Positions 11,624-25,588 are shown, counted from the first letter of the stretch. The stretch is 64,000 bases of DNA from Oscheius sp. JU75 (GCA_037178855.1 JASJZC010000002.1:5146001-5210000); one strand, 5' to 3'. The notes: generated by a model not told the origin, from the sequence alone. Program-made: numbers and translations.

Positions 11624-14600
11624 CGAAACAGAAGCTCGAACGATATTTCAGCATCCAGGCGTGACTAAAAAGTGGCTCTTTCCACTTGTACTTTTCGGAT
11701 TTTTCATTATTTTTTACTCTGGGGGTCAACCGGGTCCCGGGGGGATGGGGTCTGAAAAATCTTCTATTATAACCACGTGGAAATAAGAAGGAAGAGAGAC
11801 ACTGATTATGATAATAGAGTATGATGCGCGTCTGACCTGAAAAGGTTCTATAGACACGGCCGAGATTAGGGATTCATGAGTCAACAAAACAGGGAATTGA
11901 CACCTGAGACACTAGGAGAAAACGAATCAGCGAGCCGGTGTAGGTATGAACACAATTAGGAATCCGAATTGAATTATCAGATGTTTATGCTTGATATGTA
12001 TGTGTGGAAATATGGATGATGTTTTTATCTGATCAGATGATGGCATCGTTTCACGCTAACATTATGTGTTTTTTTTTTGAAAGCTGGTTTAGTAATTTCT
12101 TTTCTTGAGATCTGGAGAAAAGATGAGACGTAACAGGAAAAATAGATCAAAAACGTTACCTTCCAATTCAAGCAGGCAGTCTTCTGGTAAGAGCTCGAGA
12201 AAGAGAGATGGATGTATGTAATGCTCCAGAACAAAATTGTGCCTGCATCCTTAACAGGTCTTGGCAAGTTGAGTCAGAAGAGTCAAGCAATTCAAGATAC
12301 AAAAAAGGCACTGGATCATTCCGCCAGCAACGTCAGCGACTGGTAACTTGTTAGGATCATCTTTGAGATCTTTGTTATTGGAAAACTATTCTTGGTGTAT
12401 CGAGTTTCAATTTTCCCAGATAATTTCTAGCTTTATCTAAACAGAGGAAAGGTCCTATAGGAAGCAGTCCGATCGCCAGAACGACGAAAGCTTCAAACGT
12501 CGGCGAACAATACTGTAACAGAGATGGAGAACCTATAACTGTTTCAGAGAGTTCTACGAGGACGTTCTAGATTACAGCCTATCAGAGAACTAACTCCCAC
12601 AATCTTAGTGGAAAGTCAGAATGTGTGTGTTATACGATGTTCCTCGTGGTTATCCGCCGGATACTCGACTTAGTGAGTGAGGACGAACGGAGATCGTTTC
12701 CGGAAAGAATCACAAGATATCTTCTTCCTAGTAACCTATAGTATCTGACCAATTGGGGAGGCTATATGAAAGCGCAGAGACAAAGTTTCTGCGATTATGA
12801 GAATCGCCAGTTGGACTGAGGCCTAATAATAAACGAGGTTATCCCGGATACGCGGCATTAGGAGTCCGGGGGCGAGAGCAAAAGCATTCCGTCAGGACTG
12901 TGTCTGTCCGAGAACAGCTGAGAGAGATTTTATACAATTAGTATCTCGAGGCACTTTCTCCCGGCCCCGATTGAGGGCCTCGGAATTGAGTTACGAACGA
13001 TTTGATGGCTCCATTTGCTCTCCAAAGTTTTGAGCTTTGACTATCAAGAACTCCAAGGAAATACACCTGAACGAGAGCATTTGCGATGCATAAAATGGCT
13101 TCCGCGTTTTACGCATCGGTCACCGTCCGAATGATAGATCAGTCTCTATGTTCGAAAGAGAAGAAAGAAAAACCAGGGGTCTGGAGGCAAAGATGCGTGA
13201 AATGGACTCATTCCAGAAGTCTTTGTGTCTATGTTTGTTTGCTAAGTACTCGTGGGTCTCTGACGGCAGAAGCCCTTCCAGAGCTGCCAGAAACAGAGAG
13301 GAGACTACCCCACAGCGCGTCTAATTAATTTTTTCCCCTGTACTTTTCAACAAAGCAGAGATCTCATCCTTTTCTTTGGGATTAACATTTTAGGGACTTA
13401 GTGTCTCAGAACAATTGGAACACCAAAATAAACTTTCTCACTTTCTTTTAAAATTGATTGTAAATTGAGAAGAAAACAAACCTTGTTCAATTACCTTCAA
13501 CCGAACCAAAATGAGCGGAGGATTGCAACAAAAGGAACGCTCACAAGAGTCAAATAGCCAAAAGTAGCCTGGAAGAAAGTGTGGGAGAAGTTAGCCCTCT
13601 AATCGTCCCGAGGGAGAAGGTGATAAGCCGAAGGAGGTGCATCCATCAAAAGACAGAGATATATAAATGCTTTCCCGCTTTTTCACAGAGAATGAGAATG
13701 ACCCAGTAGCCAATTTGGGAAAGTGTTTGCCCTCTGCTCCAGACGCCTTTTTTTCAAAAAAGAAAAGTAGTATACTGGGGGAAGAAGACCTTCAAAAAAA
13801 CTGCATTCGTGCATAACAAGTGGGCGATAAGACGGCTCAAAATAATCTAGCGAACACCTTTGGATCATTGGCAATTAGTCATTTTGGGAGTCTCGATTTT
13901 AATTTGGCATCGAGCCTTGATGAGACGGGGACCCATCTGACGCAATTTGTACTGCATTCTGGCCCGTTTACTTTGGAAAATCAGAAGAAGTATCTCCAGC
14001 AAAGAAGGCCAATTAGGGTATGAGGACAGAAACAGGTAGGCTAGGAGCTAATAACGTCTCATGAAAGCTTGATGCAGGAATAACAAATGCAGGCGCAAAG
14101 GCCACACTGCCAACCAGACCGGGTCATTTGATACCTGTGCATCGCAACATTTTCCCCGTATTTAGGGCTTTTTCTGGTGTCAGAGAACGAAAGCTCAGTG
14201 TTCTTTTTTGAAGAACAAACTCTGAAGACTTTTGAAAATATTTAGCTCTTTTTTGTTCAAACAGTTCCATAAAAATTGCGATTTCAAATGGATTTTTGAA
14301 ACTGTTACTCATCAGACGCTACACGTTCCAGAATTAGTCCTAGAGAGGTTCGAACACAGAAAAGAACAGCTGTCGATTCTGTGCCGAAGAGAATGTTCCA
14401 CAATTCTACCCAAGAGTAGCACCTGTTGATCAAGTCTCAATCTAATTGACGTTCCCAAACAGTTTCCAAGTTCAGTGGACAGAAATCTGTATCAGACTGA
14501 AATCAGACAGGAAAAACAAACTGGTAGGTAGCGCCAAGTCACTTTGTATCGGCTACGTTATAATGAGAAATGAAATTTTATTGTTTTCGCCGACGTAACA

Positions 14601-16069
14601 AGGAGAGAGTTGATTTGAATATGAGTGACACTAATCCAATAGATACCGGAAAAGAGAGAGAGACTTCTGATTGACGTAGTTCAATTAGTAGCAGATTCAC
14701 CACCATGGGTGGCAGAGAGAAAACTAACAGGTGAGCAAGAGACGTAGGGGAAAATTCGTTTGCACTCGACTCTTTGAATCATTTATGGGCTCAAAGGGAA
14801 GCCTGGAACAGGCAAAACATAAAGGGAAGTCGCGAGACAGGAACGACTGTAGTCGAAAGAACGTTTTCCCTCGGAGAAAGACAGCAAAGTCGAATGAGTC
14901 ACCATGAAAACCAATCTCACGATTTCTTGGCATTCCCATACTTCCCGAAAAATTACCTCCGAAACTTATTTCTGAAGCCTCAGCAAAACAGCCATCGTTA
15001 TCTCAGGGAGCATCGAACGGTAATTTTCTTCATCACTGGCTTGTGACGGGAGAGGGTGTTCGCGTGGCCTTGCCCAGTGCCTGCCGAGAAGATACGGCTG
15101 TGAGACAGGCGACCAGAGGCGAGGGGAAACTAGGGAAAAAACGACTGGTTCGACCTAAGGAAAAGGCAAGGGAGGTTGGGAGGAAACTGAATGTTTGGGA
15201 ACTGAGATAAAGAGAGAATTATGGTGACCAGATTGAAAAACAGTGAAAAAAATAGTTAGAAGTAGTGGATCAGATAACTTGATGGTTTTACACCCAAGAG
15301 GGGTACAAAACTGTTTCCAAACAAGCCAGAATCTTTTTTCCTTGGGTCATTTGACATTGGTCCTGACCAGGCTGCACACATGTTGCGAGCATAAAATAAA
15401 GTGTCACAGATGTCGTTTAATGACTCCACCTCTTTCCACTCCAAACAAACGAGATGGTACAGATGAAATCTCGGACAGGTGGAAAAGAATGCTTACTTGG
15501 GACCCGGTTGACACAGAGATATCTTTTTTGGAATGAATATAACCAACTCACCTGTTTAGTAGAAAGTACTCACACCAATGGTCAATTCATCATCGAAAGG
15601 GTCGTTGTCTGAAAATGCATAATTTTAAAGAGACACAGAGAAAAGGAGAGAGTATATGGAGGAGGAAATTGCCAAAGTAAGGCCCGAGTCCCTCAAAAAG
15701 TAGACGGAAGGAGAGAGAAAAGTGTCGCTGAAACATATGTCATCGGCGCCTCGTCGCCCAGAGCCGAGTACAATGTCGTCGAAGGCCCAATAGAACGGGA
15801 TTGATGACTCCCATCCCGTTGTTTTACGCGAGAAAAACTGTCTGGCGAGAGCTGACCGCAGAGAGGGGATGGGTATAAGGTCATGGGGAAAAGATGATTT
15901 TTCTATGGTGGTGAAAGTAGATGAGAGAGAAACTTTTTGTTCAACCCCGAATGATGTAGAGGTACTGAAGAATCTATGAAAGGGACTATGAAAACAGTTA
16001 ACAAACCACTGACAATAGTGAGAATAGCCTTTGTTGTAGTTTAGCCATGACACTGTGTCAAAATTATGT

Positions 16070-16132
16070 TCTCCGATCCTGTTGGCTACCGCTATACCTC
16101 TCACTTCCACGACCGCTTTTAAGTTTGACAAA
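16070..16132 (+). repeat. Left arm of a 63-bp inverted repeat
   Basis: Starts TCTCCGATCCTGTTG and ends TTTGACAAA. Its inverted copy is at 16545-16606, with about three mismatches over 62-63 bases and a 412-base spacer. Long matching arms with a spacer suggest a foldback or MITE-type element, though no target duplication was identified. Confidence 0.8.
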
Positions 16133-16544
16133 GAGGAAATGAACGAAGAGACAAAATGAATGAAAATATGGACAAAAAAAACAGTGAAAACGACTTTTGG
16201 GAGACAATTTGGCATACTGTAACGCCACTTTGCGCATTTGCGCACATCGCTTTGTGCACCCTTTTTTCGAGGTTTCCCTCATTTTTCTCGTGACTCTATA
16301 GCAAAATACACTTGCTCTTTCGTTTATCAATAAATAACACCGAGAAAAGAAACAAACAATGGGAATGATCTCGATTAAAACCCGTAAAGAAGCTAGAAAA
16401 TGTGAAGTATTGTAACGATTATTGTCCACTTTTGACATTCGTTCCTCCGTGAGAGCGATACAGACAGTATTCAGCTGTGTTTTACCATAGCAGGGATCAG
16501 CAGAGAGAACAGCGCAACCCGATCAAAATCAACGTAAGGGCTTT

Positions 16545-16606
16545 TTTGTCAAACTTAAAATCGGTCGTAGAAGTGAGAGGTATAGCGGTAGTCAACAGGA
16601 TCGGAG
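16545..16606 (-). repeat. Right arm of a 63-bp inverted repeat
   Basis: Inverted copy of 16070-16132. It carries the central block CTACCGCTATACCTCTCACT in reverse complement without change. Confidence 0.8.
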
Positions 16607-19600
16607 ACCAATGGTAGGAGAGAGGGGATAGCGCTACAAGTTTTCATCTATTTGATCCAATTGGATGAAAATTTGACAACAGTCGATCAATTGAAGGTGT
16701 GCCTATCTTCTACGTAAAAGCGTCAGTCAAGTTTCTGACAAACTGTTTCGATTGCCTCCAGTTTTGGCACTTCGGCACTTCTAACTTTATCCAAAACGAC
16801 GTCGTAGACAGTTGGTCCTCTGCTAAAGCCCCAAAGTAAACAGACAAAAGTGACCGCTCGGGGGCGCGAGATGGAGAGTCGAAAATTAGCATAATGGCGG
16901 CCGCCGTTGACAAAGATGTTAATGCGAGAAGCGGTAGAGGTCCAGAGCCTTTCCGCGAGATTTCCCGACGGGGTCCGCGAATTATTCGAACATGGAAGCC
17001 TGTGAGAAAAGTACACAAAAGGCTTTGGGGAGATGACAAGCAGCCGAAAAGATAAATAGCCCGTTGCACATTAGAGGACACGGTTCGCAGCACTTTTGTA
17101 CTCGGATCCAAAGATGTTTTTTTCTAATATTTTATGAGAGACATGAGAATTGAAGTCGACTGCCAACTGCCAACAATTTATTGTTTATTGGAAAACGGAA
17201 AAAGGTCACTTTATTGTGGATTACACAACCGACATGGCATTGACCCGGAGCCAAACAGCTGTCAGCAAAAATGAGGGTTTCTGCCCTGATTCTGTTGGTA
17301 GAAAAAACTGAGATTGTTGTGAAAGAGACGAGGTACAAGGCTCGATTATAGTAGTGAAATAAATCATGCAGCGGCTCCTACATCGCCGGGTGGGATTAAA
17401 GGGATACGGGAGTGAGAAGGAGCAAAAGTTTTAGGAGCCTCGAGAAACAACAATGAAATTATCGGAGTACTTGAATCCTTGACGGCCAATTGAGTCTGAG
17501 CAGTAAAGGAGGGTGGAAAAGTAGCTGTGACCAGGGGAACACTAAGCCCTGTGGTCAAGACGGGCGGCAGAATGAAACGGCCTGAGGAATGAGTGATAAA
17601 TAATTCGGGAAGGACGAAAGAAAAGGCACAGAGAGAGGGAAGAGAGAATGTTCAGGAAAAGAAAAACTTTAGAGTCGGAGTAAACGGAGCGCTCCACATG
17701 GATAAACAACTGCTGGATACAAATTATTTCAGTCAGCATGTGATTTCTTGGAAAGGATTTTGTAAACGAGTCAATAGAACTGGTCAAAAAATGGAGCTGT
17801 GGATCGAGGGAGTTCAGTAGATGATAATCAATAAACTGAGCTTTGTCAAAATGTGTGGGATAAGTCAGTTGAGACAAAGTACAGTCTAAATTACTAGGTA
17901 GTCGTTTGAGTTGAGAGGAGCAACTCTACGGCTTGAAGTTTTCTGCGACGGAAACAGTCGAGCTACCAGATTTTGAAGATAACAATGTTCCTAATTAGTA
18001 TTTTTCAATTGATTTGGAACTTTTGCTTTACAGAATAGAGTTTTCGGAAGTTTCTATTGTTTTGGAAAAACTCTCAGAATCAGATTTGTTGGAAGAAAAC
18101 ACTCTTCTTTACAGCTCTTTCGACTGATTTTACAACAAGGCAAGTCGAAAAGAGAATAAAGAAGGAACTTTTTTCATAAAAGGTGACGTCCAAAGCAGCT
18201 GCAAAAACTCTTGAAAGCAACTGGAGACACTCAAAGTGTAGGCCGGATTGCTCTCATAAAAACCGAGTGCGCAGTTTCCGGTATGTCCAGCGAGGGTTGT
18301 TGTGGCCGTTCGAATATTTTAAGAAGTTTCTTGAACCGAGTAGACCAAAGATAGAAGGACGAGTGACGTGGGGAGAGGAAACTGAGGCGTGAAGTTCAAA
18401 GAGCAAGTTGACCTTTGTCTAATAAGATCAAGGCGTAGAGGGTCAAGAGCCAGTGGCTACTTACTAGTGTGAAATGTGTCCAGTATTGATGTTTCGTCGC
18501 CGAGGACAAAGGAGCTGCCCCGGGGGTCCTTCAACGCCGTGACCTAGAGGGAGCTCTCCGGCCTCCTTTCACCAAGTACACCTGGCTCTTTGTTTTCAAC
18601 GCAACTTTTGGCGGCTTGTTAGTAATTCTGACTTATGTTATCTTGGACTCCAAAGTCAAGTTCCGAAGGCGTCCAAAAGATTGAGCCAGACTCTTTTAGA
18701 TCCTAAAGCTTAGGCAAGACGTTCACGTTGTTGTGACAGAGAAGTGTGTTCAACTTATCTAGACACTAAGAACTGTAACTACAAAGGCAAAACATCTCTT
18801 TAAGTTAATGGACAAATGAGCGTGTGGAATCAAAAGAGAGGTAATGTCAGAAAAAAGTGGTCATTAATTGAGCCGGTGTCAAACAAAATGAATGGCCTTC
18901 TTTAGAAAGAGCGAAGAGCTCCGAGAGAAACAAGCGTACTACCAGGAAATCTGAGACCTGAGCAGGCCTGTCAGCATTTTTGAGAGATTCCCGTGAAATT
19001 TTGAGAGGCAGATCCACTGAGAGACAACTGTTGCAAATTGGCCTCGTGTTTAGTGGAGAACGACGAGACAACACCGTCATTTATCACCTCTCACTCTTTC
19101 GCGCGTTCGTTCAAATTGGCTGATTTCACGTTACGAGGATGGATGCCACCACTAACGGCTTTGGGAACGTGTGAGAAAGATGAAAAAGAGCGGGGCTTGG
19201 GGAATTGGAAGCGCTGATAGATGGCAGAAGGATGGGCCATCTTGAGAAACAGTGTATATCAAAAGGTGTAAACAGGGCTCCGAGTTTGTATATTCAATGG
19301 GGAGAGTCACAGAACTGAAATATTTAGTTAATAGAAGAGGCAGTGACTGTAAGACGACTGTTTTACTGATACCTTACATCTGTATTGAGCAAAAAAATCG
19401 GAATAGGACCCATTGGTCACCCCAATGATGACCCCAATTGGCAGCAGACGGAGCCGGAAAGAGAATAAGCAAACAGAAGAAACAACAACATATGGACGAC
19501 TTCCGTCGAGGCTTAGTCAGGGGTTTACTTGCCACGATAAGCTTTGGCTGTTTTTGGGGGGTAGCAGCAGTCAAATAGTATTCAAAAAGCACGAGCCTCT

Positions 19601-22600
19601 GACTCATTATGACTCCAAGGAATGGCTCAGAAAGACCGGAGAGGCCGCTACTTTTGAACGAAAGGCCACAGGCCACAAACATTTTTTCATGACTATCCTC
19701 TGTTGACTCAGCTGACCGGTTAGGTGCTATAACTGGTACCAATGAGCGTTAATAGAAGCACATTAGGGAGGAATTGATCGATCAGCTGCTGTTCTCTCTG
19801 AAGATATAAACATTGGAAGGAAGAAGAGTTCTTTGGTGAACACTGATAACAAAAGAGGAAAAGGACAAGCCAAACAAAGGAAGCTGTCAATCGGAAGCAG
19901 GAACTGCTTCAGCTTTTTCGCCATTTTGCACGGTAATCGCCGGAGCCTTCTAGACGATATAAGTGGGGGCTTCTTCTTTTAAAAGCAGGGGTAGTTGACT
20001 GAACAAGTACTAACATGGTGATTACACCGGTTTGCAGACTTCAGCAGAATAACTGCATGTGAGCTGTGGAAGTAACCAAAGTAGTCAAAGGAAGTCACAA
20101 GTATGTGCAAAAGGGTGTCAACAAGTCAGCGCTGACCTCCCGGTAAGCTAAGAGTCGGCAGACGACTGCCAATGGGTAGGATTGGGTTTCCGGGGGCCAG
20201 AGGGGGGCTGGACAGATTCACAAACAATCGTCCACTGCCTGCAATCGGTCGTCGAGAGCACGAGAAAAGTCTCACAATCCCGATGTCGGGATCATCAAAT
20301 GGTCATCAAGTGAGGGCTTGGCAGTTAGCCGAGAGCTATAAAACAACTGACCCTTTCTCTCTCGCGTGCGAGATCGAATAGAGCTCCGAGATTTTCTATA
20401 GACGCACAGATGGCCAGACAAAAATTATGACAAAACCTCAGGGGACCACGGACTGTTTGAATCTTTTGGTTTTGGAGACGAACAAAATCTTGCAAGGTAC
20501 TTCATCGAACTTTTCTAACAGTACCGCAGAGACAGTTCGGGCAGAACCATACTGTGACTCTTCCATTTGTACAGAAGAATCTGGATAACCTATCTTTTCT
20601 ATTCAGTTGCTGCCTATTGCGTGTCGCCTTGTCGGTCAGTTCAAAGAGTTCGCGGTCGCGAGAGGTCAGTCTCGCGGCTGTGCGAATTCTCTCTAATTGG
20701 GACGAGGAGCACAACGTGTCTCGAGTCATCTGTCAGAACACTTGTTGTCAATTGAGATGGATCATCTCCTACTTTACATACCTCAGTGGTCAAGGGAGAA
20801 TGTTATACTCCCAAAGGAGTACAATACTCTACGCGAGGATTATGACAGGGCTCATTCACGGCTCATTGGACGTCTGATGTGACAGATTGAGGATCAGCAG
20901 TCTGTCTACGGCTTTGAAATCTCGAAGCGATAGGGTTTTGTTCATTTTCGGAAGTCCATACAGGAGACTATAAACAGTCTATGTGTCTAACTTCCGCCCG
21001 ATTTACGGAAATTCGATCTGCTCTGGTTAGCGCCTTCAAAGGCAACAGTATGGAACAATTGTGGAGAGAACATAAACCGAGCATCGGATGACACCAGGAG
21101 CCGTAAACTTAAATTGGACCGAATACTAATAAGCTACGGCGTATCCTCTCTCGAGACGAGGAATCGTAAGCCTCTTAATTGATGCGTTTCGGCGGAGTAG
21201 AATTTCAAAGTTGCATTAAGGGCTCTAAGACCGAGTCGGATGACAGGCGTTCCTCCAAATTCAGAGGGCCAGCTGGAACAGGACTCGGAGGAGTCGTAAT
21301 CTTGCCAAGATTACAGGGTCCATTGCCAATTTATGGCCTTGAAACTATGCTAATTTTCACCGAAAAGATGGAAACGATAAATTCGAGCCGGCGGTTATTT
21401 GGGCCCCCGAACGAGGAGAAGAGAGCCAATTAGAGATTGGCACCGGAGGGCAATACAATAGACCAATCAGGCTCAAAGGGGAGACGTCTGACACCTGTTG
21501 CTCCGGAACACGACTGCGCGTAATTTGAACGGATTGGATAGAAAAAGAGGGCTCCTGTGTATAAGCCACAAGAAAATTGGCCGCTCTAAACGGCTCTCGG
21601 GAAGAGACGCGAACTGCTGAAGTATGCAAATTAGTCGGTGTGCAATCAGAGGCCAAGACAGGAAGAAGCCGCTCCCGTACTCTATCATTATTTGTTCAAG
21701 AACTTGGCGGAAAAGGTGAGAAAAGTAGTGAAATTTCCAAATGTTCCTGTCAGCGCCTCTGATAAAGACTACGTTCGGATCTCGTCTCACGCAAACAGGA
21801 GAACATTTTAGTTGGATTCGACCGTTTCAATGACATTCCAGTGTGTGAAGAAACCCCTATTCTTTTAATCTTGTTACCTTCCCAGTAGTGGGAAGGCTGT
21901 TCCAAAATTTCTTTCAACCTCTACATGAGAGCAGGGTTGGAAGCATTTGAATACCTCAAACTTGGGTAATTAAACCAACGAGACTACTCGCTGCTGAGAT
22001 ATCTGGTGCTGCTGAGAGTGAGATGGTTCGGCAGAAGCCGGGAGAATCTGAGTCATAGACGGAGATGAACCAATGGCGACTGAGAAGACAATTAAGACAA
22101 GTTTCTGGCATGAAGAGGATTTTGTTAGATCAAAACAGTGTCTCAAGTGGTTTCTTGCAGTCCAAAGAAGCTATAAAAAACTATTCCCCAGAATTCGGAT
22201 GGATAGATAAACTATTTTCGAGGAAAATATGTGAGGTGAGATATACAATATGGTGAGAGTCATTAGTGAACAAAACGCTCGAAGCTATGAACGTGGAAAC
22301 GACGAGAGACGTCCTACTAATGTAGTGCTGCGAACGGACAACTGTGCACTATTCTTAGATCTACGCTGTTCCGGACCATGAGGCTGTATTGTCGGATCGA
22401 TGTTGAAGTTCTGGACGACTGTCGAGGAGACCGTATTTGCTGTCATACATGCATTTTCTCTTAGCAGCAGGTATACAGGCCCTGTTGGCATCTTCCTGCT
22501 TTGTTTTCATAGTTTTGCTCTCGTGCTAGTGTGTTTGAGCTATCTCTATGTCAGCAGCTATTTGCAACGTATAGTGTCCCAGTTCTGTCCCTGTCCTTGT

Positions 22601-22746
22601 TTTGCCTCGTCCTGTCCTAATATGTCCCGTCCCGTTCCTCTATTGTGTTTCTTTTATTCGCTACCGCTAACCGTAGCATTCGCCTGCATCGCACTTCGGT
22701 AGATCTATAGAAAAAACCAACGTCACAATGCTTCATTCGTCTCATT

Positions 22747-24021
22747 TCAACTCAACTGGTACTTGAAATATCCCTCTCCAATTCCAATGCAAACCGTGTT
22801 TAGATTTCCACCAAGACGAAGCGGCAGAGTACTGGAATCCAGTTCGATGCTGTCATCAGGATCATCCAAGGGTCCACCAGCATACACGTATTCTCCGCTG
22901 GCAAAACTCGTCAGAGATCCGGCTTCAGTTATAGTGTACGTCGCTCCAATTTTAGGCCCAATGATGGTCACACAACCACCTTTCAGACCTCTAGTTCCGA
23001 TATACAGAGTGTCGTTACGATACTGGTTAGCCACTGGGACGTAGGCTACGTAGTAGGTGAAGTCTTCGACGACATCTAAACCGCTTCTTAGAGAGGAAAT
23101 GGTTGGGATTCACTAGAATAGTCTGTGAGAAGGATAGCGGCGTCAGTGATACTGCTAACACTATTGGCAACATACAGCTGGATGGTACTGAACCCAGAGT
23201 AGATCCAGTCGTTGGCAAGAAGCCTTAAAAGTTTTGTTTCAAAATCTTTTTCAAACTCACGTTCCAGCCAAAGATCCGTTTCCGTAGACGAAGATGTTGT
23301 TGAAAAAGTCGGTCTGTTCTGGATTGGCCAGGCCCCAGATCGGAACAACCTGAACACAAAGTTTCGGTATCAAGGGAATGGCTTACCGAAGAGTTTCTCG
23401 AAACAATGTTATACGTATGGCCTTCCTTCAAATCTTCGATGTAGAGAAGGCTGCTGGGACCATCGTCACTGGTAGTTATAGTTTGGACAATGTTCTGACC
23501 AAACAGACCTAAAAAATAAAGTCGGAGACTGAATAGAGACTCACTTTTCTGCAGAATGACACTGATGTTGTACTGCATGAAAGTCATTGATCCTGTGTGA
23601 ACATGGATCTGAAAGGTAGTCGCTGGCCAGGCGAGGTTTGAGTAAAACGATGTGTCTCCGTCTTCTGGTCTGAACGAAAGCAGTTTCTAGTTAAAGCCAG
23701 TTAACTCACGCCACGTTCAGATACTGATTGGTTCCAAAAACGACAATGTTGTCCTGGTGACGGTCCTGGTTCATCTGATCACTGTAGATTGTGGCTATGG
23801 CAAAGTAGTTTAGAGGAACTTCGAACTGAATGAGGTCAGTTATTTTTTGAACTTATACTCACCACTAGAGTACAGTTTTGGCTTGGAAACAGTTGTCGCA
23901 GAGGAAAACTGAAGGTGGGCTTCTGTGGAGTAAGAGTCACAGTTTGGGAAAAGCAAAGACTCTTGGTTGGTACTGCCTGTACCGCAGCGAGTAGAAGAGA
24001 GACGACAAAGAGGGAAAACAT
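22747..24021 (-). CDS. Secreted CUB-like-type protein A
   Basis: Seven exons: 23863-24021, 23710-23825, 23545-23669, 23387-23508, 23261-23349, 23114-23223 and 22747-23075, giving 349 residues in frame throughout. It begins with a signal peptide (MFSLFVVSLLLAAVQA). Repeated beta-rich segments include SNLAWPATTFQIHVHTG, SSLLYIEDLKEGHTYNI and NDTLYIGTRGLKGGC. The layout resembles the nematode CUB-like family (C. elegans dod/clec-type stress and pathogen response proteins), which is secreted mainly from the intestine; assignment rests on overall pattern, not on a catalytic motif, and no enzyme function is implied. A paralogue lies about 330 bp upstream on the same strand. TATAAAAG sits about 40 bases before the start. 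Confidence 0.75.
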
Positions 24022-24049
24022 CTTGATAGAACACTTTTAGATAACTGGA

Positions 24050-24063
24050 GCAGCTTTTATACC
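24050..24063 (-). promoter_or_regulatory. TATA-like box before CUB-like gene A
   Basis: On the minus strand GGTATAAAAGCTG lies about 30-40 bases upstream of the ATG at 24021. Placement and sequence fit a core promoter for a strongly expressed secreted protein. A TTTATC (GATAAA) motif occurs about 20 bases further upstream, which may be relevant if the gene is intestinal. Confidence 0.5.
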
Positions 24064-24351
24064 GGGCGATTGGCACCATTTCGCGATAAAAGCAGCTCAG
24101 TGTAGCTAGAAACTAAACTGAGCTGAGATATTGTCAGCATTTGAGCTGTGCGGACGCGATGATAAGGGCGAAATGGCTGATTAGGAAAAAATTATCTTAC
24201 GAAACAAATTAGCACAGGAATACGACGATATTTGATCAAGACTGCTTCCAACTGAGCAGGAGTACAGGAAAATATCTGACGAATGAACTCTTTCTAAAGA
24301 CATTGGTACTGTCTTTAGAGAGACTGAACACATTTATTTTGATATAATCTC

Positions 24352-25588
24352 TCAACTCAAAGTTATTTTCAAAGATCCTTGCCCACTAGACACGAAGAAA
24401 GTGTTTAGGTTTCCAGTGAAATGGGCAGGAAGAGACTTTGGATTGAGCTGTGTTCGAGAGCTAGATGGTCCTCCTGTAACGTAGGATATACTTCCAGAAG
24501 GAGAAGACATCTGTCGCACATCAAAAGGTGTAGAACCATCCTTCTTTCCTACAACTGTAACAGCCCCGGCATTCGTGCTGTCTCCCTTGAGCTGAATCGA
24601 GGCTGTGTGATCTACAGCTTTCAGTGGAACGAATACCGCATAATAGTCAGCCAGATCAACAATGTCTGAACAGTGCTTAATCTCTTTTTACGTAAATCAC
24701 TTACTTGTGCGATCGGTAAGAACGATAGCAGCATTTGTCAGTCCAACAGGCGTCTTTGCCACGTAGATTTGAAGCTGGGGACTTCTCGAAGTGTACTTGC
24801 CATCAGCAGCGAGTAATCTAAATTTGTAGTGCTATCAGAACAGAAGTTCTCTCACGTTCCTAGCAGATTTCCATTCTCATACAGGAAGATATCGTTCCAG
24901 AGATTGAACTGATCGTCAGTTGGCTGATCGACAGCTGTTATCAAAGTGACCTGAAAGAACTTAGAGTAATTGGCTGTCTCAAATTTTACCAGACTCGATT
25001 TGGAGGTGATGGTGTAGGTTTGTCCCTCCTGAAGACTCTCAGAATAGAGGACAGTCGACACTTGATTGGTGTCTGTTGTGATGGCTCATACCATATTCTG
25101 ACCGACGATATCTTAAAGACTGTCAGTGTTCAAACAATCCAGAACCAACTTTTCTGCAGCGTGATGTATATCTGTAGCTTCATAGTGGTGTTTACAGTCG
25201 ATCCCATCTTGATCTGGAACATGGCTGGCCAGGCCAGACTCGAGTTGAAGGTGCTGCTCTCGGCTCTGAATTGGTTTTGAACAAGAGCAAGTGACTAACA
25301 AACTAACAAAATGGTTCCTCCGTAATAACTCTGCATAAAAATAAAGTCGGAGCATTCTCCATTGACATGAGAACAGGGCTTCGGATCCAACTGCATGTCC
25401 AAGGCAAGTACATCAGCCACAGCAAAGTATCCAGCTGGAGGGTAGAAGAAATACCAGCAGCCAGTATAGTCAGCCACATCAGTCCAGGGAATCGACCAAT
25501 TACCTGTTAGATGGACTTCTTTCGTTCCACTGCACTGGAGCTTATCTGCCATTGATACAGTAGCAAAGGCTAGAAGAATGAAGAACAT
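24352..25588 (-). pseudogene. Secreted CUB-like-type protein B, with an in-frame TGA
   Basis: Paralogue of gene A. Exons 25308-25588, 25150-25265, 24990-25111, 24856-24950, 24705-24817 and 24352-24665 align with A exon for exon and phase for phase; A has one more intron near the N-terminus, absent here. The coding length would be 346 residues starting with signal peptide MFFILLAFATVSMA. In the third exon (122 nt in both genes) codons reading GQNMV are followed by TGA at 25088-25086 and then AITTDTNQVSTVLY, where A has GQNIVQTITTSDDG. No splice choice I tried removes the stop while keeping frame. The other exons stay open with good splice sites, so this is a recent nonsense allele, a sequence error, or a readthrough site. 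Confidence 0.7.

Larger units (their letters stand above)
11624..22746. other. 11-kb gap upstream of ptp-3, no convincing gene
   Basis: Open frames here are short, lack homology-like motifs and do not pair with good splice sites. The longest (15625-16245, minus) is dominated by low-complexity F/S-rich sequence. The stretch probably holds ptp-3 regulatory DNA, upstream non-coding exons, or introns of an unrecognised gene. The only structure seen is the inverted repeat pair at 16.07/16.55 kb. Confidence 0.5.

Noticed and set aside
15625-16245. 206-codon minus-strand frame
   Set aside because: Low-complexity Phe/Ser-rich, overlaps the inverted repeat arm, no splice partners.
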